Below are positions 1 to 6,165 of a DNA stretch of 7,981 nt, piece after piece. How positions within the stretch are numbered: position 1 is the stretch's first letter; each line of letters opens with the position of its first letter. The notes beneath the pieces were generated by a model. That model did not search any database. It worked only from the letters and a program-made list of their open reading frames with translations, and was not told the DNA's origin. The stretch is taken from positions 1-7,981 of the forward strand of contig CAJXNA010000084.1 in the NCBI GenBank assembly GCA_913056415.1. The letters are read 5' to 3'. The position numbers and the translations under genes were made by a program. This DNA comes from an uncultured Chloroflexota bacterium. GTDB lineage: Bacteria; Chloroflexota; Dehalococcoidia; SM23-28-2; RBG-16-64-32.

Positions 1-46
1 CGAGATCGTCTTGTGACTGGAGTTCAGACGTGTGCTCTTCCGATCT
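1..46 (+). other. Illumina P7/index/Read-2 adapter left at the contig end
   Basis: Positions 13-46 match the 34-base Illumina multiplexing Read-2 adapter (begins GTGACTGGAGTTC, ends GCTCTTCCGATCT). Positions 1-6 (CGAGAT) match the end of the P7 flow-cell primer, which leaves 7-12 (CGTCTT) as the 6-base index. This is synthetic library sequence and not part of the organism. Genomic sequence starts at 47. Any protein predicted across this segment carries artificial residues: the minus-strand reading ends in EIGRAHV, and plus-strand readings begin MCSSDL or MLFRS. Confidence 0.98.
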
Positions 47-344
47 CCGATCGCCCGCGGGCAGCGAAGTAGGTGTCCATTGCTCGATAGCGGCCTGCAA
101 TGTGTTGCTGCGGGATGGTTGCGACGTCGTTCCACAGATCGATTCCGAGGCTCAACAGGCACACCCGATGAGACCAGAAAGCATCGCGCAGAGGCCCCCA
201 CACTGCGGCTGCCTCCGCCACGACATCGGCAGTCGAGCCAGACGGCGCCGTGGAATGCTCGATCTGACCGCCCGGCTCGAACGTTATCCGGCCGCCGGCA
301 TTCGTGGGGAACGCCAGCTCATCTTCGAGACGAGGAAGGATCAC
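47..344 (-). CDS. Glutamate-cysteine ligase, GCS2 type (GshA/EgtA-like), fragment
   Basis: This family joins glutamate and cysteine to gamma-glutamylcysteine, the first step toward glutathione, and toward ergothioneine in EgtA. The visible part carries the family's RITFEPGGQIEHS block (residues 19-31 from the GTG at 344) and later the block from HRVCLLSLGIDLW to IPQQHIAGRYRAMDTYFAARG, which matches the GCS2 pattern. The C-terminal two thirds or more is lost at the contig end, where the reading runs into adapter. The frame is open upstream to 395, and residues such as HIIDVVTEVAAARR there look like part of the same protein, but an in-frame TAA lies at 396-398. No ribosome binding site precedes GTG 344. 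The usual N-terminal strand with its acidic motif is therefore absent, so the gene is broken or misjoined at both ends. The family call is good, but GshA and EgtA cannot be told apart. Confidence 0.72.
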
Positions 345-418
345 TCGCCGTGCGGCCGCGACCTCGGTGACGACGTCGATGATGTGGAGCCAAGGTTAAA
401 GAAAACAAGCTCACGAGC

Positions 419-949
419 TCAGCAGGTTCGCGTGGCGGTACGGCGAACCTGCAGACCGGTGAGAATCATCTGGGCCCCAAAACATGCTCCGACGCCTTCG
501 CCAGCGCGCATCCGCAACTCCATGAGGGCTTCCAGGCCTAACTCAGCCAGCACAATGTGATGAACCTGTTCTCGTGATGCCTGCGAAGCGACGAGCCAGC
601 CGTGGAGACCCGGCGAGAACTTGGTCGCGATGAGGGCTGCGACGCTGGTAGCCAGACCGTCAAGGACCACCGGGGAGCCGGCCTCGGCGGCACCCAGGCA
701 CACCCCTGCCAGAACAGCGAACTCAGGGCCTCCCAAGGCGGCAAGAAGGCGCTCGGGGTCGTTGGGGTCGGTGTGAGTACGGGTCAGAGCAGCCTTGATG
801 ATCTCGGCCTTACGTTCCACCATGGCGGTATCGCTTCCAGCTCCCAAACCGACGGCCTCGTCGGGGCCCAACCCGGTCATAGCGCAGGCTAGGGCTGTGG
901 CGATGGTGGTGTTACCGACCCCGACTTCGCCGAGACCGAGCTCCTCTAC
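419..949 (-). CDS. cobT: CobT, nicotinate-nucleotide:dimethylbenzimidazole phosphoribosyltransferase, C-terminal half
   Basis: CobT makes alpha-ribazole phosphate from nicotinate mononucleotide and dimethylbenzimidazole, activating the lower ligand of cobalamin in the cytoplasm. The 176 codons visible contain the hallmark GEVGVGNTT (codons 7-15), GAGSD, the block PVVLDGLATSVAALIA, and near the end AGEGVGAC, whose glutamate aligns with the catalytic base of the family. CobT is usually about 350 residues with GExGxGNTT near the middle, so about the first 170 residues are missing. Reading back, the frame hits TGA at 950-952, right where phage sequence starts on the other strand. The first ATG inside (880) is not a plausible start because it lies after the GNTT motif. 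The C-terminus (LQVRRTATRTC) lacks the common EMATFEEAGV-like tail. The ligase fragment lies downstream on the same strand. Confidence 0.82.
   Translation of the reverse strand, partial: VEELGLGEVGVGNTTIATALACAMTGLGPDEAVGLGAGSDTAMVERKAEIIKAALTRTHTDPNDPERLLAALGGPEFAVLAGVCLGAAEAGSPVVLDGLATSVAALIATKFSPGLHGWLVASQASREQVHHIVLAELGLEALMELRMRAGEGVGACFGAQMILTGLQVRRTATRTC
921..949. other. Junction between cobT and phage sequence
   Basis: The minus strand reads as CobT (VEELGLGEVG) up to 949 and hits a stop at 950-952. The plus strand reads as the phage protein (DFAETELLYSAP) from about 923 onward. The two readings share about 25 bases, so the exact breakpoint is hidden in an overlap of the kind that a shared k-mer produces in an assembler. 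A real recombination at a short homology is possible. The contig end made of adapter favours an assembly chimera. Confidence 0.6.
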
Positions 950-1228
950 TCAGCCCCCAGGCAGCGTCACAGCCCCTTCCTCGACACCGGCGCCGAGGCC
1001 ACCGCCCGCGCCGACAACGAAGCCCGCAACCAGACCATCCACACCACCCGCGCAGACGAGATCACAGCCCCCGTCCACTGCGGCCTAGAGACCAACGACA
1101 TCATCGCCCTCACCGACGACCGACACGGCCTCACCGCCGCCAACCGCCGCGTCCTCTCCCTCCGCCTCCGCTACGACCGCTCAAACAAGCCTCGCTACGA
1201 CCACGTCATCGAGCTAGGAGCGCCATGA
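923..1228 (+). CDS. Phage tail/baseplate-like protein, C-terminal fragment
   Basis: The frame is open through the junction and ends at TGA 1226-1228, overlapping the ATG of the next gene (ATGA), the tight coupling typical of phage structural operons. The about 100 residues visible include TARADNEARNQTI, ITAPVHCGLETNDIIALTDD and RVLSLRLRYDRSNKPRY. The order (repeated Ala/Arg helix, then a strand with a Cys-Gly pair, then DxVxLTD, then basic RVLxLxLRY) resembles the end of siphovirus Gp37-like tail or hub proteins, from memory of the family only. Everything upstream of about 923 on this strand is antisense to cobT, so the N-terminus and true start are missing. The 276 bases after the junction have no other candidate gene. 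Confidence 0.5.
   Translation, partial: DFAETELLYSAPRQRHSPFLDTGAEATARADNEARNQTIHTTRADEITAPVHCGLETNDIIALTDDRHGLTAANRRVLSLRLRYDRSNKPRYDHVIELGAP
1216..1220 (+). promoter_or_regulatory. Shine-Dalgarno site for the tail-fibre-like gene
   Basis: AGGAG lies 4 bases before ATG 1225, inside the last codons of the preceding phage gene. It fixes the start at 1225 and indicates translational coupling across the ATGA overlap. Confidence 0.7.
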
Positions 1229-2445
1229 CCCAACGCTTCGGCGACGACCCCCAGGCCATCCCCGGCAGCAAGGCCCTCAGAAAAGCCATCGTCCGTGCCT
1301 ACGACTCCGGCACTCACACCGCCGACATCCAGATCGTCGGCTCACACCCCACCCTCATCCCCTCCGTCCGCGTCGCCACCAACATCCCGCCCGCGGACGT
1401 CGTCTCCGGCCGCCAGTGCAGCGTCCTCTTCCTGGACCCCTCCAACCAGGACGACGCCGTCATCATCGCCATCCAGGGCGCCGCCCCATCAGGAGGAGCA
1501 AGCGACCACAAGGTCATCGTCAGCGCCGACGACACCACCGCCGACTACCTACTCGCCAAGCTCGCCGCCGGCACCGCCATAACCCTCACAGAGTTGAACC
1601 CAGGCGCCGACGAGGACGCCGAGATCGCACACGCCCAGGTCGCCTCCGGCGACCTCCACACCGAGTACGCCCGCCTCACCGGGCGCACCGGCGGCCAGAC
1701 CCTCCAGGGCGGCGCCGCCTCGGGCGAAGTCCTCACCCTCGCCTCCACCGCCCACGCCACCAAAGGCTACATCCGCGCCCTCGACAACCTCGTCATCAAG
1801 GACACGATCGCCATCCTCCAGAACGCCGTCGTCAACATGAGGAAGTCCGGCGACGCCGACGGCTGGGTCGGCCTAATCTGCGACCTGGGCTCTCTCCAGA
1901 GCTTCCCCACACCCGGCCAGATGAAGGCCATCACCGGCCAGCTCTCCGCCTCCAACAACGACGCCTCCGCCTCCTCCCAGATATTAGGCCTGGAGTTCCT
2001 GGCCGCCAACGCCCGCAACACGGGCTCTCCTACCATCGCTAACCTGATCGGCTGCCAGGCGAAGTTCAGCGCCGCCGCCTCCGGCGCCACCATCACCGAC
2101 GGCGCCGCCTTCAAAGCCGGCCGCGCCTCCAGCGTGTTCAGCACCTTCACCCGCGCGATGGGCGTCTGGATTCCCAACGTCAGCAAAGGTGTCGACACCA
2201 CCGTCTACGGCCTCCGCGTCGACGACCAGACGCTCGGCGTCAACCGCTACCTCGCCTGGTTCGGCGGCGCTAACCCCAACCTCCGCGTCGACGCCGGCCC
2301 CCCACCAAACGCCGCCCTCACCACCGAAGGCGACACCAACATCTGGGCCGCCATCATGGAGAACGGCGCCGTCACCGTCCGTCAGCTCCGCTGGCGACAG
2401 CAGAGCTCGTTAGGCGCAACCGATAAAGTAGCCATCTGGCAGTAG
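1225..2445 (+). CDS. Phage tail-fibre / tail-spike-like structural protein
   Basis: This 406-residue protein is most likely a virion tail component that contacts the host. Residues 15-85 (KALRKAIVRAYDSG, then VATNIPPADVVSGRQCSVLFLDPSNQDDAVIIAI) look like a small beta-barrel of the OB type seen at the start of baseplate and spike proteins. Residues 100-135 (ADDTTADYLLAKLAAGTAI, then LNPGADEDAEI) match a linker common in tail fibres. Residues 145-181 (HTEYARLTGRTGGQTLQGG, then TLASTAHATKGYI) are another common tail-fibre segment, followed by an Ala/Ser/Gly/Thr-rich beta region to the end, which closes with VRQLRWR...VAIWQ. No signal peptide or membrane helix is seen. The gene starts at the ATGA overlap with a good SD and is followed 12 bases later by the next phage gene. 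The structural role is well supported by pattern; the receptor and the exact tail position are unknown. Confidence 0.7.
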   Translation: MTQRFGDDPQAIPGSKALRKAIVRAYDSGTHTADIQIVGSHPTLIPSVRVATNIPPADVVSGRQCSVLFLDPSNQDDAVIIAIQGAAPSGGASDHKVIVSADDTTADYLLAKLAAGTAITLTELNPGADEDAEIAHAQVASGDLHTEYARLTGRTGGQTLQGGAASGEVLTLASTAHATKGYIRALDNLVIKDTIAILQNAVVNMRKSGDADGWVGLICDLGSLQSFPTPGQMKAITGQLSASNNDASASSQILGLEFLAANARNTGSPTIANLIGCQAKFSAAASGATITDGAAFKAGRASSVFSTFTRAMGVWIPNVSKGVDTTVYGLRVDDQTLGVNRYLAWFGGANPNLRVDAGPPPNAALTTEGDTNIWAAIMENGAVTVRQLRWRQQSSLGATDKVAIWQ

Positions 2446-2451
2446 AGGAGG
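2446..2451 (+). promoter_or_regulatory. Consensus Shine-Dalgarno site for the 144-residue gene
   Basis: AGGAGG sits immediately after the TAG stop of the tail-fibre-like gene and 6 bases before ATG 2458. It is a full consensus site and decides the start. Confidence 0.8.
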
Positions 2452-2457
2452 AACACC

Positions 2458-2892
2458 ATGTCGTTCACACCCCAGCAGACCACCCGCGCCCAGGCCCGCC
2501 TGGCCGCCGTCGAGCCGCTGATCGCCAACGTCGGCTCGCTCTACGAGATGATCGCCACCGGCGCCCTCACGGACCCCGAGGTCATCGCCGTGTTCACGGC
2601 CGTCATCGCCGACCAGAAGGCCACCATCACCGCCTACCTCACCGCCCTCACAGACGCCGGCGACCCCGCACCCATCGACCAGGCCACCGCCACCGTCGGC
2701 CGCCTCCGCATCGAGCAGGCCAAAGGCGTCCTCTCCCACCTCCAGCGCGCCCTGCCGGCGCTGTCAGCGCCGATCGCCACCAACGAGGAGGACGCCACCA
2801 TCGCCCAGCTCACCACCGGCCAGCGCAACGCCATCGCCGCCGACATAGACCGCGCCGTCGCCAAGCTCACCGCCACCATCACCTCGACGTAG
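2458..2892 (+). CDS. Small helical phage-cluster protein of unknown function
   Basis: I do not recognise a family in this 144-residue protein. It has no membrane segment, signal peptide or cysteine. It looks almost entirely alpha-helical, with hydrophobic residues spaced every three to four: residues about 5-30, 35-60 (DPEVIAVFTAVIADQKATITAYLTAL), 75-105 and 115-143 (GQRNAIAADIDRAVAKLTATI). Ala, Thr and Ile dominate, consistent with a helical bundle. It lies between a tail-fibre-like and a connector-like gene, with a consensus SD upstream and only 16 bases to the next gene, so it is very probably expressed with them. It might be a virion accessory or assembly chaperone, but that rests on position alone. 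It looks too short to be a tape measure and does not resemble a holin. Confidence 0.65.
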   Translation: MSFTPQQTTRAQARLAAVEPLIANVGSLYEMIATGALTDPEVIAVFTAVIADQKATITAYLTALTDAGDPAPIDQATATVGRLRIEQAKGVLSHLQRALPALSAPIATNEEDATIAQLTTGQRNAIAADIDRAVAKLTATITST

Positions 2893-2896
2893 AGAC

Positions 2897-2902
2897 GGGA
2901 GG
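2897..2902 (+). promoter_or_regulatory. Shine-Dalgarno site for the connector-like gene
   Basis: GGGAGG lies 6 bases before ATG 2909, in the 16-base gap after the TAG stop at 2890-2892. It supports the start at 2909. Confidence 0.75.
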
Positions 2903-2908
2903 AAGAAG

Positions 2909-3544
2909 ATGAACCTGAGCGATATGCGCGACCGCCTCCGCAGCGACCTGCATGACGAAGACCCTACCAACCAGCGCTGGACGGACGCAGAGCTGGACCG
3001 CCACATCCAGCACACCGTCCGCGAGTTCAGCCTCTCGGCGCCGCTGGAGGCGAAGACCACCCTCACCACTACGCCGGACAGCCGCGACCTCTCCATCGCC
3101 GGGCTCACCGACCTGGTCGCTATCGAGGCGGTGGAGCACCCGGTGGGCGACTACCCACCCGCGTACGTCCCGTTCTCCATCTGGCTCTCCACCCTCACCA
3201 TGCTCACCGACTCCGCGCCCGGCTCGGCCGAGGACGTCAACGTCTATCACACCAAGCTCCACACCCTGGACGCGACGACCTCGACGCTGCCGGCGCGGTT
3301 CGAGGACGTAGTAGCGACGGGGGCCGCGGCCTACGCCGCTCTGGAGTGGGCCTCCTTCGCGACGAATCGGGTGAACGTGGGTGGCCAGGACGTCTGGCGC
3401 GATTACCTGACCTGGGGCCAGCAGCGTTTGGCGGAGTTCCAGCGGGCGCTGGCCCGTCACGGCCGCCGCAACACCGTCCGCATCCGCCGCCTCTACCGAC
3501 CCGCTACCACGCCGGTGGACCAGTCGACGGTCACGGGGCCGTAG
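2909..3544 (+). CDS. Phage head-tail connector/adaptor-like protein
   Basis: The 211-residue product resembles the neck adaptor proteins of tailed phages, which form a ring below the portal and join head and tail. The N-terminus (MNLSDMRDRLRSDLHDED, then RWTDAELDRHIQHTVREFSL, residues 1-42) is the helix-turn-helix arrangement typical of gp6-like connectors. The middle (residues 52-95) is strand-rich: TTTPDSRDLSIAGLTDLVAIEAVEHPVG. Residues 132-185 form long helices (EDVVATGAAAYAALEWASFATNRV, then QQRLAEFQRALARHG), and the end is basic and Pro-rich. There are no membrane segments or cysteines. It is last in the plus-strand phage run, and its stop is only 10 bases from the convergent receiver gene. 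In ordinary phage maps a connector lies near the portal, ahead of the tail genes, so being last here is unusual. The role is by resemblance only. Confidence 0.62.
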   Translation: MNLSDMRDRLRSDLHDEDPTNQRWTDAELDRHIQHTVREFSLSAPLEAKTTLTTTPDSRDLSIAGLTDLVAIEAVEHPVGDYPPAYVPFSIWLSTLTMLTDSAPGSAEDVNVYHTKLHTLDATTSTLPARFEDVVATGAAAYAALEWASFATNRVNVGGQDVWRDYLTWGQQRLAEFQRALARHGRRNTVRIRRLYRPATTPVDQSTVTGP

Positions 3545-3554
3545 CGCCGATGAC

Positions 3555-3956
3555 CTACCTTCGTCGCCGCACTTGCTCGATGAGCGCCGGGAACTCTTCC
3601 ATGAGCTGCGACCGGGGCACGGCCATGTCGCAACCACCGTCTCGGGCGGCGCGCAGAAGATCGGGCTTGGTGTGCTGGCCGTAGGCGAGAACGGGGACGG
3701 GGCCGTCGGCCCCTTCCTTGGCTGCCGCCACCGCCTCCCGCCAGGGAAGACCCTCCGCCTGTAGGTCCAGCACGAGCAAGTCCGGCGGGGCTGAGTCCAA
3801 GGCATCGCGGACAGCCTGCACCGTGTCGGCCACGCTGACGTCGTAGTCCATGGCGCGCGCCTTTTGCCTGATCCGCGACTCGAGCATGAGGTCGGTGACG
3901 ACCGCAAGAATACGTCCCGACGTTGAGGAATCCGCTCTCATGTCCCGTGTCACCAC
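3555..3956 (-). CDS. Atypical response-regulator receiver-domain protein
   Basis: A stand-alone CheY-like domain of 133 residues with no output domain. Strand 1 is RILAVVTD (15-22) with a single acidic residue (D22) where a pair is usual. Strand 3 is DLLVLDLQAEG (59-69) with D64 at the phosphoacceptor place. Strand 4 is VPVLAYG (87-93) without the usual Thr/Ser. After strand 5 comes CDMAVPRSQL (109-118), with Arg where the conserved Lys of KP should be. Phosphorylation-dependent switching may therefore be weak or absent. The GTG at 3956 gives the longest form. ATG 3941 (residue 6) is an alternative, and neither has a clear SD. It lies 42 bases after the stop of the EtfD-like gene on the same strand, so it is probably cotranscribed with it. 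A role in regulating or scaffolding that enzyme is conjecture. Confidence 0.75.
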   Translation of the reverse strand: MVTRDMRADSSTSGRILAVVTDLMLESRIRQKARAMDYDVSVADTVQAVRDALDSAPPDLLVLDLQAEGLPWREAVAAAKEGADGPVPVLAYGQHTKPDLLRAARDGGCDMAVPRSQLMEEFPALIEQVRRRR

Positions 3957-3998
3957 AGACGGCGGCCGCGCACTCTATCACCCACGGAGATGACCGTC

Positions 3999-6119
3999 CT
4001 AATCCCCGCCTTCAGCCCCCGAGCCTTCATCCGAGGCGGACGGCTGCTCCGCCGGCGGTTCTTCCGCAGGCGCAGGCGCCACTGCTGCGGGCTTGCTGTA
4101 GGCGACGGACATGTCCAGCAGCTCCGCCAGGTCGAACACCTGCATCCCCTTCTCCGCCGCCTGCGGTACGGAGCCAACGCCCTCCTCGAACATCTGCATG
4201 CAGAAGGGGCAGGCCACGGCGACGATGTCCGCGCCTGTCTCTGCCGCCTCCTCCGTCCGCGCGTGGTTTATACGCTGGCCGCCGCTCTCCTCCACCCACA
4301 TGTGGGAGCCGCCGGCGCCGCAGCAGAACGTCCCCTTCTTGCAGCGCCGCATCTCAACCGACTTTGCTCCCGTGGAAGCGAGGACCTTACGCGGCTCGTC
4401 TATGATATCGTTGTGGCGGGCGATGTAGCAGGGGTCATGATACGTCACGCTCTTCTCCGACAGGCCGTTCGCCCCGACCTGTCGGGGCAGCTTCCCCTCG
4501 GCGATGAGCTGCTCCAGGAACACGGAGTGGTGGAGCACCTCAAAGCGCCCGTCTAGTTGGGGGTACTCGTGCTGCATCGTGTTGAAGCAGTGGGGGCACA
4601 TCGTGAGGACCTTCTGCACCCCTTTCGCCTTGAACACGTCGATGTTGCCCTGGGCCTGCATCTGGTACAAGTACTCGTTGCCCAGGCGGCGGGCCGGGTC
4701 GCCTGAGCACCCCTCCTCGTTGCCCAGCACCCCAAAGCTCACGCCCGCCTCCAAAAGCAGACGCGCCGTGGCCTTGGTCACCTTCACGTTGCGCTCCTGG
4801 AGGGCACCGGAGCAGCCCACCCAGAACAGGTATTCCTGACTGCCATCGAACATCGGGATCTCCACCCCATCCGCCGCCATCTCCTCGATCCAGCTCGTGC
4901 GGGTTAGCTGCGTCCCCCGCCAGGGGTGGCCCCGCTGCTCCAGCTGCGTCAGGACGGCCTGCGCCGTCTCCGGCATCTTCGACTCCTCCATCACCAGGTA
5001 GCGGCGCATGTCCATGATCGTTGGCACATGCTCGATGAACACCGGGCACTCCTCCACGCAGGCGCCGCAGGTCACACAGTCCCAGATCGGATCGAAGCCC
5101 ACCTCCTCGATGAGGGGCGTCGGCTGCTCCGGCCGGTGAGTGGTGGGCGAGAGGGCAGGGACCTGCTCCTCCATCAGGTGGCGGATGTCTATGATGATCT
5201 GCTTGGGGGATAGGGTCTTACCGGTGAGGCTGGCGGGGCAGGCGTCGGTGCAGCGGCCGCACTCCGTGCAGGTGTAGGAGTCCAGCATCTGCTTCCAGCT
5301 GAACTGCTCCACCTTCCCCACCCCGAAGCTCTCCGCCGTCTCGAAGTCCTTGATCGGCTGGAGGACGCCGGTGGGCTGCAGGGAGCGGAAAAACACGTTG
5401 GGCACGATGGTGAGGACGTGAGAGTGCTTGGAGTACGGCAGGTAGACCAGGAACACGAGGAAGTCCAACAGGTGCGAGTACCACCAGGCGACGTGGAACA
5501 ACTCCAGGGCTTGTCCGCTGAAGCCGATCACGTCCCACAGCTCCGCTAAGCCGAACGCCAGGAACGACGCCCACTCGTGGTTGGGGCGGTCGAGCGCGAT
5601 CTCGGCGCTGTTGGTGAACACGTCCGTCACCATCAGCCAGCCGATCAGCCCCAGGATGATCCAGCCGTCGATGTTCAACGTCATTCGCTGGGGTCGCCAG
5701 AAGAACCGCTGCCAGGCCGCCATCAGGACACCCACGATCACAAGGATGTTGAAGACGTCCATGACGGGCCGCAAGCCCAGCGTGTACACATCCCCCAGCA
5801 GGCTCTCCAGGCTGGCGTCCTCATGGATGCCGTTGAGCAGGAAGTTCAGCGTCCGCACCTGGAGGACGATGAACCCCCACCAGATGAGGCTGTGCAGCAC
5901 GCCCGAGTACCAGTACTTGGGCCGCGCCACCCTGGAGTTGCCCAGCACCGAGGGGATGAGGCCTACCGCGCGGCGGAGCGGATCGCCGAAGCGGTTGACC
6001 CATTGACCGCGCAGGAACCAGCGGTAGCGTATGCCCGCCGAATAGATGAAGAAGAGGATGAAGCCGAAGAAGATGATCGCGTAGAAGACGTTGCCGGGGA
6101 ACTCCGTGGATGGCGCCAT
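3999..6119 (-). CDS. EtfD-like membrane Fe-S oxidoreductase (heterodisulfide-reductase-related, CCG domains)
   Basis: This 706-residue protein probably passes electrons from a soluble donor, in this family often electron-transfer flavoprotein from fatty-acid oxidation, to membrane quinone. Residues 1-240 form a NarI/HdrE-like membrane part with about five helices (near 11-30, 72-95, 121-140, 151-168, 205-228); H76, H209 and H216 could bind heme b. Two ferredoxin-type [4Fe-4S] motifs follow: C284, C287, C290, C294 and C348, C351, C354, C358. Two CCG modules form the rest: C436/C471/C508/C511, with CSG in place of CCG, and C564/C599-C600/C637/C640, a complete CCG. The tail (675-706) is Ala/Pro/Glu-rich and disordered. 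ATG 6119 is chosen over an upstream TTG at 6194 because GAGG sits 4 bases before it and the TTG lies inside a promoter box. Relatives include mycobacterial Rv0338c. No EtfA or EtfB gene is in the window, so the donor is inferred. Lactate- or glycerol-phosphate-linked relatives are alternatives. Confidence 0.82.
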   Translation of the reverse strand: MAPSTEFPGNVFYAIIFFGFILFFIYSAGIRYRWFLRGQWVNRFGDPLRRAVGLIPSVLGNSRVARPKYWYSGVLHSLIWWGFIVLQVRTLNFLLNGIHEDASLESLLGDVYTLGLRPVMDVFNILVIVGVLMAAWQRFFWRPQRMTLNIDGWIILGLIGWLMVTDVFTNSAEIALDRPNHEWASFLAFGLAELWDVIGFSGQALELFHVAWWYSHLLDFLVFLVYLPYSKHSHVLTIVPNVFFRSLQPTGVLQPIKDFETAESFGVGKVEQFSWKQMLDSYTCTECGRCTDACPASLTGKTLSPKQIIIDIRHLMEEQVPALSPTTHRPEQPTPLIEEVGFDPIWDCVTCGACVEECPVFIEHVPTIMDMRRYLVMEESKMPETAQAVLTQLEQRGHPWRGTQLTRTSWIEEMAADGVEIPMFDGSQEYLFWVGCSGALQERNVKVTKATARLLLEAGVSFGVLGNEEGCSGDPARRLGNEYLYQMQAQGNIDVFKAKGVQKVLTMCPHCFNTMQHEYPQLDGRFEVLHHSVFLEQLIAEGKLPRQVGANGLSEKSVTYHDPCYIARHNDIIDEPRKVLASTGAKSVEMRRCKKGTFCCGAGGSHMWVEESGGQRINHARTEEAAETGADIVAVACPFCMQMFEEGVGSVPQAAEKGMQVFDLAELLDMSVAYSKPAAVAPAPAEEPPAEQPSASDEGSGAEGGD

Positions 6120-6165
6120 ATGCCCTCTCGATTTAGATAGGTTCCGCTTCCTAAACCCGCACCTT

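Noticed and set aside
602..1088. Plus-strand open frames over the cobT fragment and junction
   Set aside because: They are antisense to clear CobT motifs and low in complexity after the junction (Pro/Ser/Thr runs). Only the frame ending at 1228 has phage-like content.
1416..2042. A 208-codon plus-strand frame inside the tail-fibre-like gene
   Set aside because: The product is almost entirely Arg, Pro, His and Gly, a frame-shifted shadow of C-rich codons, with no ribosome site.
2879..3907. A 342-codon minus-strand open frame across the connector-like and receiver genes
   Set aside because: It is antisense to the well-formed connector-like gene and in another frame of the receiver gene. Its product is Arg/Gly/Pro-rich, without recognisable domains, as expected for shadow frames in GC-rich DNA.
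4471..4488. Near-perfect palindrome GCCCCGACCTGTCGGGGC
   Set aside because: It has 8-base arms with a 2-base centre, but it lies inside conserved EtfD-like coding sequence (LPRQVGA). The loop is too short for a stable hairpin and there is no T-tract.
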